64,000 nucleotides of DNA, taken from assembly GCA_947500555.1 (NCBI GenBank), contig CANMSE010000001.1, forward strand, positions 1-64,000. The letters run 5' to 3'. The notes under the pieces were generated by a model, which had not been told where the DNA came from, did no database searches, and worked only from the letters and a program-made list of their open reading frames with translations. The stretch's first letter is position 1, and each line of letters begins with the position of its first letter. Position numbers and translations under genes: made by a program. Origin of the DNA: an uncultured Fulvivirga sp. (GTDB lineage: Bacteria > Bacteroidota > Bacteroidia > Cytophagales > Cyclobacteriaceae). This document shows, piece after piece, positions 25,659 through 34,237 of this stretch.

Positions 25659-26429
25659 TTAACTCAAATCAGCCGTAATACTCACTGGGCAATGGTCAGA
25701 ACCATGATACTCATTATATATTTCCGCTTTCTCAACTTTAGGCATAAGCTGTTCATTGACTAAAAAGTAATCAATCCTCCAACCTACATTTCTATCACGA
25801 GATTTGAACATCTGATTCCAGTAGGAATACTTTACTTCATCTGGATGCATTGACCTAAAACTATCTACAAATCCGTTGTCTAAATACCTTTGCAAAGCAT
25901 CAATTTCCTGCTGCGTATAGCCAGCCGACTTATTATAATTAGATTTTGCACGTGCTATATCGATTTCCTGATGCGCCACATTTAAATCACCACAAACAAT
26001 AACTGGCTTCTTCTCTTCCAATTTTTTAAGGTAATCAAAAAAGGCTTTATCCCATTCTCCTCGATACTCTAGCCTCTTAAGGCCCGATCCTGAATTTGGT
26101 GTATAAACATCAACTAGTATAAACTCTTCAAACTCTGCTGTAACTACCCTTCCTTCTTGGTCATGCTCTTCTACACCCATATCCTGCGTTACCGAAATCG
26201 GCTCTTTTTTAGAAAGAATTGCTGTCCCGGAATAACCTTTACGAGCTTTGGAGTAGTTGATGGTAGTATGATAACCTTCCATAAGAGAAAGTGCTTTTTG
26301 GGCATCTTCCAGTTGTGCTTTGGTCTCTTGTAAGCAAATGACATCAGGAGCCATGTCAGCAATACTCTTTTGAAATTCTTTTTTCATTATTGCTCTTATG
26401 CCGTTTACATTCCAGGAGACAAGCTTCAT
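25659..26429 (-). CDS. xth: Exodeoxyribonuclease III
   Basis: A 256-residue AP endonuclease/3'-exonuclease of the Xth family for base-excision repair. All core motifs are visible: SWNVNGIRA (start), ICLQETK (metal-binding Glu), VYTPNSG, VCGDLNVAH (catalytic Asp/Asn), WRIDYFLV and the C-terminal GSDHCPV (catalytic Asp-His). Length is normal. Divergent from the truncated haemoglobin gene, with 76 bp between starts for both promoters. Confidence 0.96.
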   Translation of the reverse strand: MKLVSWNVNGIRAIMKKEFQKSIADMAPDVICLQETKAQLEDAQKALSLMEGYHTTINYSKARKGYSGTAILSKKEPISVTQDMGVEEHDQEGRVVTAEFEEFILVDVYTPNSGSGLKRLEYRGEWDKAFFDYLKKLEEKKPVIVCGDLNVAHQEIDIARAKSNYNKSAGYTQQEIDALQRYLDNGFVDSFRSMHPDEVKYSYWNQMFKSRDRNVGWRIDYFLVNEQLMPKVEKAEIYNEYHGSDHCPVSITADLS

Positions 26430-26505
26430 TTTATTTTCGTTTTAGTTTGTCGCAAATTGGCCGAATCGAAGTTCTTTGTCAACCAAATCGGTAATTTTAA
26501 AACTA

Positions 26506-26880
26506 ATGAAGGATCTAACATCAAGAAAAGATATAGAACTGTTGATGAATGTTTTTTATAACAAAGCACTCATCGATCCAACGATAGGATATTTATTCAC
26601 AGATATAGCTCAGTTAGATCTCGCTTCACACCTGCCTGTAATTTGTGATTTTTGGGAAATGGTGATTTTTAAAAAATATGGCTATAAAAAAGATGTTCTT
26701 GATATTCATCGAAAGCTTAATGACAAAGCACCTTTGCAAGCAATACATTTTGAGCAATGGTTGACGTTATTTACCGAATCTGTAAATGAACATTTTGCTG
26801 GTGCCAATGCGGAACAGATGAAGACTCGAGCACTTTCAATTGCTACAGTAATGCAGATGAAATTTCACAAAAGTCCTTAA
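26506..26880 (+). CDS. Group III truncated haemoglobin
   Basis: A 124-residue 2-over-2 globin. Landmarks are FYNKALIDPTIGYLF (CD region), FWEMVIFKKYGYKKD, and IHRKLNDKAPLQAIHFEQWLTLF, where the proximal haem His and the HFxxWLxLF signature of group III lie. The start is the ATG at 26506. Likely roles, from family knowledge, are oxygen or nitric-oxide chemistry; the substrate is not known here. It ends in a hairpin shared with the convergent floA gene. Confidence 0.93.
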   Translation: MKDLTSRKDIELLMNVFYNKALIDPTIGYLFTDIAQLDLASHLPVICDFWEMVIFKKYGYKKDVLDIHRKLNDKAPLQAIHFEQWLTLFTESVNEHFAGANAEQMKTRALSIATVMQMKFHKSP

Positions 26881-26882
26881 AT

Positions 26883-26915
26883 AAAAAAGGGAGTTGTTAC
26901 TAAAACAACTCCCCT
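26883..26915. terminator. Bidirectional terminator between globin and floA
   Basis: Perfect 10-bp stem GGGAGTTGTT (26889-26898) with AACAACTCCC (26904-26913). Six As precede it, so on the minus strand it ends in a T run and is a strong terminator for floA; on the plus strand the T tract is weak. Confidence 0.85.
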
Positions 26916-26934
26916 CTAATCTTAGTATTCTAAC

Positions 26935-27924
26935 TTATTCTTTGCCTTTCGATTTTGATGAGCCTTTACCTGGCTTAGCAATAGACTCTCTCATATCAGT
27001 ATCTGCCTGGATATTACCCATCTTGTAATAATCCATGATACCGAGATTACCCTGACGGAAAGCATCTGCCATAGCTTTAGGAACTTCCGCCTCTGCCTCT
27101 ATTACTTTTGCTCTAGCCTCCTGAGCTTTAGCTTTCATTTCCTGCTCTGCAGCTACGGCCATTGCTCTACGTTCTTCAGCTTTAGCCTCAGCAACTTTTA
27201 AGTCAGCTCCAGCTTGATCTGTTTGAAGCTCGGCTCCAATATTTTTACCTACATCTACATCGGCAATGTCAATAGATAATATTTCAAAAGCTGTACCCGC
27301 ATCAAGACCTCGTTGCAACACAAGCTTAGAGATTTTATCAGGATTTTCTAATACTTCCTTATGAGTCGTAGCTGAACCAATAGAAGTTACAATACCTTCA
27401 CCAACACGTGCCAATATAGTATCCTCTCCTGCTCCTCCAACAAGTTGTTGGATATTCGCTCTTACGGTTACTCTTGCTATCGCAATTAGCTGTATACCAT
27501 CAGCAGCAACAGCAGCTACTTTAGGCGTTGTGATTACCTTTGGATTAACTGAAATCTGCACCGCTTCAAACACATCTCTTCCTGCTAAATCAATGGCGGT
27601 AGCTTGTTTAAAATCCAGATTTATATTTGCCTTATCAGCAGATATTAATGCCTTTATTACAGAAGGGACATGACCGCCAGCAAGATAGTGTGTTTCTAGT
27701 TCTTTCGTACTAACGATTAATCCCGCTTTAGTAGCAGTAATCAATGAGTTGACTATTACACTTGGTGGAACCTTCCTTATTCTCATGAACATAAGTTCAA
27801 AGAGTCCGACTTTTACATTCGAAAATCTGGCTGTAATCCATAGCCCTACCGGGATAAAGTAGATAAATATAAAAAAGCCTACTATTCCGAGAAAAATAAC
27901 GATAATTGGTCCTATGCTTCCCAT
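26935..27924 (-). CDS. floA: Flotillin-like protein FloA
   Basis: A 329-residue membrane-associated scaffold of the bacterial FloA/YqfA family, which organises functional membrane microdomains. It has an N-terminal hydrophobic hairpin (about residues 5-28), an SPFH-type core ([58 protein letters not shown] in parts), and a long Ala/Glu/Lys helical stretch (about 235-280) typical of flotillins. The C terminus is Lys/Ser-rich. It follows an NfeD gene by seven bases, the usual pairing. Start ATG is supported by the family's short N terminus. Confidence 0.95.
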   Translation of the reverse strand: MGSIGPIIVIFLGIVGFFIFIYFIPVGLWITARFSNVKVGLFELMFMRIRKVPPSVIVNSLITATKAGLIVSTKELETHYLAGGHVPSVIKALISADKANINLDFKQATAIDLAGRDVFEAVQISVNPKVITTPKVAAVAADGIQLIAIARVTVRANIQQLVGGAGEDTILARVGEGIVTSIGSATTHKEVLENPDKISKLVLQRGLDAGTAFEILSIDIADVDVGKNIGAELQTDQAGADLKVAEAKAEERRAMAVAAEQEMKAKAQEARAKVIEAEAEVPKAMADAFRQGNLGIMDYYKMGNIQADTDMRESIAKPGKGSSKSKGKE

Positions 27925-27931
27925 TTTAATT

Positions 27932-28402
27932 TTAGTTGATTGGTTCTACTATAATATTGTTCTTTTCAATTTTTATGATCTTCAAAGCGGTCTTTTCATC
28001 GACATATTGGCCTAATGTTTTAACCTCAAATTCCTGATCATTAAACTCTGCCTTACCTACTGGTTTAAGTGATGATAATGCCGTCCCTGTGTCTCCAGTT
28101 TTTAAGTTTATGGTCAAGTTTTCATTCACTTTCCCATCATTAACTCCTTTGAGGGAAAAACGCTCCCAGGTTCTACTCTTAAAACTATAATACAAGGTTA
28201 CGCCAAAAGCTAGTCCAGAACCAAGGGTAAACCAGATGCCCGTTGCCTGGCCAAAGTACGTGAAACTCAAATACACTCCCAGAATTGCAGCCAGAACTCC
28301 CAAAATACCGACTACTGTAGTTCCTGGTACGAACAAAACTTCAGCAATAAGAAGTAAAATGCCAGCGGCCACTAATGCTATTACGGTTATCCAGTCTCCC
28401 AT
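27932..28402 (-). CDS. NfeD-family membrane protein
   Basis: A 156-residue protein with three or four hydrophobic segments (about residues 5-75) and a C-terminal OB-fold domain (about 95-155: [51 protein letters not shown] in parts), the layout of short NfeD proteins. NfeD partners help flotillins assemble. Encoded directly upstream of floA on the same strand. No serine protease domain, so it is the short class. Confidence 0.93.
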   Translation of the reverse strand: MGDWITVIALVAAGILLLIAEVLFVPGTTVVGILGVLAAILGVYLSFTYFGQATGIWFTLGSGLAFGVTLYYSFKSRTWERFSLKGVNDGKVNENLTINLKTGDTGTALSSLKPVGKAEFNDQEFEVKTLGQYVDEKTALKIIKIEKNNIIVEPIN

Positions 28403-28434
28403 ATCTTGCGTAAACGTTGGCTAAACTAATGAAT

Positions 28435-30537
28435 TTATTGGTCGGATAATTTCTCCCAGTTAGATTTTTTCATTGCCAGATACTCATTGAACCGAGCATC
28501 ATATAAAATGTCATCATAGATGATTGGAATGATGTCTACTCCCTGATGGTTCAATACCCCATACTTTCGAAACAAGCTCACTTTAATAAAGCCATTAGGT
28601 AATTCTTCCAATTGATCATATTTAGCATTGATTAATCGTATTCCAGTACTATTCAAAAGGCCATATTTGCCATTTTCACGAACTTTATATTTGCCATCGG
28701 GCATTAATACAATTTCATCATAGCCAAAAGCAGAAACCTTTTTTCCATCACTATCTATCAAGCCAAAACCTTGGTCAGACTTGACAATAGCTACACCGTT
28801 TTTAAAGGGTGATGCCACCTCATAGTTTGGCTGAACAACAATATTCTCCTGATTATCAATATAACCCCACTTACCTAAAAGCTTTATAGAGACCAAACCT
28901 TCACTAAAATCCCCTACGTCCTCATATCTGTTAGCTACAATCAAGCGATTTTGATCATCTACAAATCCATATCTGTTATTGACTTTTACAGCAAATAACC
29001 CCTCTGACGAAGCCCTTATCTCTTGAAATTTTTGTTGAGGAAGTTCTCTATTCACAATACGCCCTGAGAAACTAATTTTCCATAACCCTCCGTGGGTCAA
29101 ATACTCCAATAAATGATCATCTTTTATCTCGACTTTGTTTTCGGTAAAATAAATGGTTTCATCATCAAAGCTTTTTAAAACCGTGAGGCCCTTACGATAA
29201 GACAAGTACAAATCATTATTGATCAGTTGAACTTTATCTTTTTGAGGTAACACTAGCCAGTCTCCATATTTATCTATTATACCGAAGTTGTCATGGAATT
29301 TCACCACCACTTTGTTAAACATCATTTGGCTGATATCTTGATAAACACAATGGATAACCTCCTCTCCCTCTTTATTTAAAAATCCCCATTTGCCATTTTT
29401 CTTAACTGGGATATAGTATTTATCTCCAGCGCCCATCTCATCATATCTACGATTTGATTTTTCAATTCCAAAGACATCATAGAGAAACCAGTTTGATCCA
29501 TCAAAGGCATGAATATTATCATTTAAAAAAGTCAGAGAGTCAAATTTCGGCTTAATAATGATCTCTCCCTTTTTCAGCGCTCCCCATTTATTGTTAGTTT
29601 CAAATAACCGTATACTATTCTTCTCTTCCGTAATTCTTGAATAGGTTTTAGAAGTCAAGGGTATATTATCTCTATCTACTACCCATTGTTTAGTATTGGC
29701 TGAAACACGATAACTATCATCACCATCGGTTAAGATTATATCATAATTCCAACTGACTCTTTCCTTTTTATCTTTGATAATAGACCAGCTGTCAAAAGGT
29801 AGTAATTCAATAGGGTCTTCTAGTCGAACGGTCTTGAAATCAGGGGCTGCTAACACATTTCCCCTTTTGTCAATAATCCCTTGCGAATGATTAGTATAAA
29901 TAATCGCTCTTTCATTTTTGTAAGCTGAAATGCTGTCTAAAGCCATACCAACAGTGGGCCTTCCTTCAGAGTCGTAAATTGAATATTTACCTTTGGTATT
30001 TTTAACGGCAAATTTATCATCACCTAAAGACTGTATATCTCTGAATTCGATAGGTATGATTATTTTCCCTCCGAATTCCACCAGACCATATTGATAATTT
30101 CTGACTGACTTTACCCCGACTATGGCTTGTGAACCAACCAGCTCGATGGCCGAGTATTTAAAAGGAATAATCTCTTTTCCTGAAGAGTTAATCAGTCCCA
30201 GGAAGTCTTGTTGACTATATTTTCCTTTTTTCGAAGCAATAAAAAACCCTTGTCCTGCAGGATAGAGTTTGGAAAAAGTATTAGAAACGATTATCTCATT
30301 CTGGAGTGATAATAATCCCCAATTTCCATTCTTTTTAAAACCGATCAGTTCATCTTTTGGAGATTCCTGTCCATTGCTCCATCCAAGTGCTTCATAAGTC
30401 GCTGGAATCAATACGGTTCCTGACTCATCCGTCAATCCAACTTTGCCATTTTTATACAAGAGTTTAAAGTCTTTTGACTGAGCAGAAGAAGCAAGTGCAA
30501 AGAAAACCAGTAAAAAATATGGGAATGAAAACCGCAT
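28435..30537 (-). CDS. WG-repeat protein, secreted
   Basis: A 700-residue exported protein built of about ten or more WG beta-repeats. Typical units read KNGKWGFLNKEGEEVIHCVYQDI, LGKWGYIDNQENIVVQPNYEVA and NNRYGFVDDQNRLIVANRYEDV, given here in part. A signal peptide is present at residues 1-19 (SSAQS). WG repeats are thought to form binding surfaces; no catalytic domain is seen. It is the first of two WG-repeat genes in an 8-kb stretch on this strand (see 34238-36814). Function unknown. Confidence 0.88.
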   Translation of the reverse strand: MRFSFPYFLLVFFALASSAQSKDFKLLYKNGKVGLTDESGTVLIPATYEALGWSNGQESPKDELIGFKKNGNWGLLSLQNEIIVSNTFSKLYPAGQGFFIASKKGKYSQQDFLGLINSSGKEIIPFKYSAIELVGSQAIVGVKSVRNYQYGLVEFGGKIIIPIEFRDIQSLGDDKFAVKNTKGKYSIYDSEGRPTVGMALDSISAYKNERAIIYTNHSQGIIDKRGNVLAAPDFKTVRLEDPIELLPFDSWSIIKDKKERVSWNYDIILTDGDDSYRVSANTKQWVVDRDNIPLTSKTYSRITEEKNSIRLFETNNKWGALKKGEIIIKPKFDSLTFLNDNIHAFDGSNWFLYDVFGIEKSNRRYDEMGAGDKYYIPVKKNGKWGFLNKEGEEVIHCVYQDISQMMFNKVVVKFHDNFGIIDKYGDWLVLPQKDKVQLINNDLYLSYRKGLTVLKSFDDETIYFTENKVEIKDDHLLEYLTHGGLWKISFSGRIVNRELPQQKFQEIRASSEGLFAVKVNNRYGFVDDQNRLIVANRYEDVGDFSEGLVSIKLLGKWGYIDNQENIVVQPNYEVASPFKNGVAIVKSDQGFGLIDSDGKKVSAFGYDEIVLMPDGKYKVRENGKYGLLNSTGIRLINAKYDQLEELPNGFIKVSLFRKYGVLNHQGVDIIPIIYDDILYDARFNEYLAMKKSNWEKLSDQ

Positions 30538-30697
30538 GAACCAACCTCAAAAAATAATTTCTTCAAAACTAAGTTTTTAACGCTTAATTGAGAATAAAAT
30601 ATACATCAAGTACGAAAGTTTGTGACTTAAAGAAAAGATGGTCTTCTTAAAATAGGCATCTCACAACCCATTGGTGAAAGTTCTCGTAGAAGAAATT

Positions 30698-30901
30698 ATG
30701 AGGTTCATATTCACATTTTTCTTATGGTGTATCTTGTTTGCCATTTCATGGCCGATTGCACTTATCGCTTTATTCCTTTTACCCTTAATCTGGTTAATCT
30801 CCATTCCGTTTAGAATATTTGGTGGATTGGTGTCTGCAATATTGGAATTTATAAAAGCAATACTAACACTACCATTCAGGCTTCTAGGAGCTAAAGCTTA
30901 A
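30698..30901 (+). CDS. Small two-helix membrane protein
   Basis: A 67-residue, highly hydrophobic protein with two or three membrane segments (IFTFFLWCILFAISWPIALIALFLLPLIW in parts, then a second amphipathic stretch). No family name, but small membrane proteins of this kind recur in Bacteroidota. Start uncertain: the ATG at 30698 or a TTG at 30671. Its stop overlaps the stop of the convergent MetS-like gene by four bases. Confidence 0.5.
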   Translation: MRFIFTFFLWCILFAISWPIALIALFLLPLIWLISIPFRIFGGLVSAILEFIKAILTLPFRLLGAKA

Positions 30902-31005
30902 TTATTTTCAGACTCTTTTTTAATCGCTTTTCGTAGAAAGAAAAGGAATCCACCTACCACCGTGGTTAGAATGAATATCATTGATAAGATTGCTTCCACA
31001 CTCAT
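30898..31005 (-). CDS. MetS-like small subunit of an NSS transporter
   Basis: A 35-codon frame encoding a single-span membrane peptide, MSVEAILSMIFILTTVV then GGFLFFL and a basic/acidic tail RKAIKKESENN. The ATG overlaps the transporter stop as ATGA (31002-31005), the arrangement of MetP-MetS pairs in which a tiny subunit is required for transport by the NSS-family partner. Family knowledge comes from Corynebacterium MetPS; the match here is by length, position, single helix and coupling. Confidence 0.8.
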   Translation of the reverse strand: MSVEAILSMIFILTTVVGGFLFFLRKAIKKESENN

Positions 31006-32504
31006 GATTTAGCAAATTTTCTGTAAAGAAACTTGTTTAAGACTATGCCAACAATAATAACTATTACCCATTGTGTTAGAATTGAAGCATTACTATAAAC
31101 ATCAAAAACATTCCAATTTCCATTGGCATCAAACCATGGATAATCCGAATAACCTCTGGACATCCACCAATAAATGAGTACAACAGCCAATATCACATTG
31201 ACTACCAGTGTAATGGATAAATAACTCAACGGTACAGAAATATCAGAATCTCTGTCGATAAATTCTTCCTTGAACTTTTTCACACCATACCTCAATGCAA
31301 CCACAATAATGAGCAAGCCACTAATAATAAGTCCAATACCCCAAACCCAATCCTGATTATTAAAAAAGTCAAGTGACCAGGCTGATGGGAAGCCAAAAAT
31401 CACACAAAAAATGGCGGTTTTAATAGCTGCTGATTGCCTCGTCATTCCCAAATCTTTCAAGTTGCAGATAAACAATTCTAACATTGGTAGCAACGAAGAA
31501 AAGGCGGCCATAAAAAAAGCCAAAAAGAAGATGAAGGAAAGGATCGCGCCACCAGTAACTGTAGAAAACAGTTTAGGAATAATTGTAAATGTTAGCGCCT
31601 GATTACCGCTTTGCAAAAAAGTGATGGCTTCATTTTCATTAATTGCTAAGGCAAACACGGCAGGAAGTATTGCCATTCCAGCCATTATTGAAGCAGTATT
31701 GTTTCCAAAGCCACTGATAAAAGTGTTTAAAACCACATCCTCTTTCTTTCTTGAGTAGGAAGAAATGGTCATTATAAGACCCCAACCTGCTCCGGTAGAC
31801 CAGGCCGATTGCGACAAAGCCTCAATCCATATAGTCGGGTTAGAAAAGTGACTAACATCAATAGAGAACATATACTCTAATCCCTTATAACCATTGCTCA
31901 TATTAAGAGCTATGACCATTATAATCACCAATAAACCAAAAAGGCTCGGGATCAATATTTTATTCGCCTTTTCCAATCCATTTTGGATGCCTTTTATCAA
32001 AAGGAATATACCTGCTATAATGGCTAGAATATAGAGGATGACCGTAAGCCAGCTCCCATAAGATATTGACAGCCAAAAGTCTTGTAAGTAAGTTGGGTTC
32101 TCCTCTAAATGGTTTGCAATAGTCTTACGTCCTGAAATGGATGAAATTAAATTATCTGTAACCAACCCCAGGTAGCGCAACGCCCAACCCGTGACTACAG
32201 CATAGTAGAAGGCTATTCCTAAAGTGCAAATAGTGATAAAAAAACCTCCCCATGTCATCCCTTTGCCTCCGGCATTGCCAAAAGAACCAATAACTCCCTT
32301 TTTGAATTTTTTACCTATTGAAAATTCAGCCATTAAAATTGGGATAGACCAAAGAAACAAGAAAACTATCCAGAGAATTAAAAAGGCTCCACCATATTGC
32401 CCTGCTAAACGAGGAAACCGCCAAAGGTTACCTGCTCCAATCGCCATACCAAGTGACGCTAAAACAATGCCCCAGCGACTACTAAACTCTTCCTTATTTA
32501 TCAT
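31002..32504 (-). CDS. Sodium-dependent NSS-family transporter (MetP-like)
   Basis: A 500-residue inner-membrane symporter of the neurotransmitter:sodium family with about 12 membrane segments. The first helix carries the signature GIVLASLGMAIGAGNLWRFP, with the unwound GAGN region that binds sodium and substrate; the sodium-binding region in helix 8 follows near FIFFLAFFMAAFSS. Prokaryotic members take up amino acids such as alanine or methionine. The adjacent MetS-like peptide supports the MetP subgroup. Substrate cannot be read from the sequence. Confidence 0.93.
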   Translation of the reverse strand: MINKEEFSSRWGIVLASLGMAIGAGNLWRFPRLAGQYGGAFLILWIVFLFLWSIPILMAEFSIGKKFKKGVIGSFGNAGGKGMTWGGFFITICTLGIAFYYAVVTGWALRYLGLVTDNLISSISGRKTIANHLEENPTYLQDFWLSISYGSWLTVILYILAIIAGIFLLIKGIQNGLEKANKILIPSLFGLLVIIMVIALNMSNGYKGLEYMFSIDVSHFSNPTIWIEALSQSAWSTGAGWGLIMTISSYSRKKEDVVLNTFISGFGNNTASIMAGMAILPAVFALAINENEAITFLQSGNQALTFTIIPKLFSTVTGGAILSFIFFLAFFMAAFSSLLPMLELFICNLKDLGMTRQSAAIKTAIFCVIFGFPSAWSLDFFNNQDWVWGIGLIISGLLIIVVALRYGVKKFKEEFIDRDSDISVPLSYLSITLVVNVILAVVLIYWWMSRGYSDYPWFDANGNWNVFDVYSNASILTQWVIVIIVGIVLNKFLYRKFAKS

Positions 32505-32561
32505 GAACCTGTTTTATCAACAAGGTTAATGTTAGGGAAATTTTAGTAACTAAGAAAATAC

Positions 32562-34178
32562 TTATTTAGTGGGAAGCAGCTCGTAAAGAGGTTCATCAAA
32601 AGCGGCATTTGGAAGAGAAATTCCCAGCATCATGGATAAAGTTGGTACTATTTGAGTGATGCTACCGTATTTATAAGTTTTCCCCTTTCTTATCCCAGCT
32701 CCATACCATAATAGCGGAATATGAGTATCATAGGTGTAACCAGAACCATGATTGGTGGCATCTCCCTTCCAGTAAACTAATAACGTAGGGTCAGTCACAT
32801 AAACAACATCACCAGAGCTTTTAGAATTATACCCTCGTGCCAACATGCCTTTGATTCCTGAATCACTTTGAGAAAATAAACTGATTTGATCTACAGTATA
32901 TGATTCGGCTATACCATGAAAGGTCAATAAATAGTCGCTGACAAAAGTACGAAGCTCTTGAAGATCTAGATTTGCCTTTCTTATTTTATCGTGATCAAGG
33001 TAGATATTGTTATTAATCTCGTGCTCAATTAATGAGTCTTGAGTGAAGTGCTTATTAACAAGGGATTTAAGTTCCTCCAACATTTTACTTTTTTCGAAGT
33101 ATCCACTTCTGAACTTTCTATCTAATAGATACTGTGGAATGGGGGCAACTCCATGATCGGCTGTTAGAAATATAGTGTAATTTTCCTTTCCTAACTTTTT
33201 ATCCAACGCCTTGAACAATTTAGCTAAATTTTGATCTAAGCGGAGATAAGCATCTTCTACTTCTATTGAATAAGGCCCTGAGTCGTGCCCTATATAATCA
33301 GTAGAAGAATAGCTAATGGCTAAAAAATCAGTGTCCTCATCTTCACCAAGATCGGTGCGTTCAATAGCATCCAGAGCTAGTTTAGTAAGTATTTCATTAC
33401 CAAAAGGGGTTTTAATAATATTTCCATAATCATCATTGAGTTTCGAAAGGTCATAAGGAAATCCACTCATTCTACCATCCAAAGTACGCTCACCAGCCTC
33501 TTTGTCCGGACCACTAGCTCTGTAAGAGTCAATGGCATAAAGTGTATTCCAAGTAGACTTCATATATTCATCAGCTAGTCCTTTTTGATTAAATTTTTCT
33601 ACCCAATCAGGTAGTGTCTTTTGATAATATGAACTGGTTATAAACTGACCTTCCGACTTATCCATCCAAATGGCTAATCCAGAATTTCCTGCCGGTAAGA
33701 TCGCACCCCTATCTTTAATTGAAAGACTGATAACCTTACTTCTAAATTGATTAGTCAACCTCAATTCGTCTGTAATAGTGGTAGTTTTTAAATTAGCGGG
33801 AGACATTTTTCCATGTACAGTTGAGGTCCCAACGGTTTCAACTTTTTGATCTTCTACGCAGTAAAAAACTCGACTTGAATCTCGACTATACCAGTGATTT
33901 CCAATGATACCGTGTAAATAAGGTGTGGCTCCAGTATAAACTGTAGCATGGCCTGGAGCGGTTTTAGTTGGAATATAATTGTAATGGATATTATTGAATG
34001 AAAAGCCTTCGTTTATAAACCTATTGAAACCTCCTTCTACAAACCTGTTTCCATATCTCAAGAGGTAATCCTGGCGCATCTGATCTACTATAATACCAAT
34101 CACTAGCTTTGGTTTTACTTCTTGAGCTGTTGCTGACGTGGAGCAAACGATAAAAATGAAAATGACAATCAGTCTCAT
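32562..34178 (-). CDS. PafA-like alkaline phosphatase superfamily enzyme, exported
   Basis: A 538-residue periplasmic phosphatase with a signal peptide (ending TSATAQE). Two-zinc active-site residues can be followed: Asp in VDQMRQD (about 32), the nucleophile Thr in PTKTAPGH (about 73), Asp/His in SSTDYIGHDSG, Asp-His in LTADHGVAP and a late His in NHGSGYTYDTH. The Asn in GNHWY and the Lys/Arg in SIKDRGAI match the additional active-site residues of PafA, which handle phosphate monoesters. Likely releases phosphate from organic esters in the periplasm. No Pho-box analysis was possible. Confidence 0.92.
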   Translation of the reverse strand: MRLIVIFIFIVCSTSATAQEVKPKLVIGIIVDQMRQDYLLRYGNRFVEGGFNRFINEGFSFNNIHYNYIPTKTAPGHATVYTGATPYLHGIIGNHWYSRDSSRVFYCVEDQKVETVGTSTVHGKMSPANLKTTTITDELRLTNQFRSKVISLSIKDRGAILPAGNSGLAIWMDKSEGQFITSSYYQKTLPDWVEKFNQKGLADEYMKSTWNTLYAIDSYRASGPDKEAGERTLDGRMSGFPYDLSKLNDDYGNIIKTPFGNEILTKLALDAIERTDLGEDEDTDFLAISYSSTDYIGHDSGPYSIEVEDAYLRLDQNLAKLFKALDKKLGKENYTIFLTADHGVAPIPQYLLDRKFRSGYFEKSKMLEELKSLVNKHFTQDSLIEHEINNNIYLDHDKIRKANLDLQELRTFVSDYLLTFHGIAESYTVDQISLFSQSDSGIKGMLARGYNSKSSGDVVYVTDPTLLVYWKGDATNHGSGYTYDTHIPLLWYGAGIRKGKTYKYGSITQIVPTLSMMLGISLPNAAFDEPLYELLPTK

Positions 34179-34237
34179 TACTATTAGATTATTTCTTCAA
34201 TGATAAACAACGTAGAAGCAAGATGTTTTGACAAATA

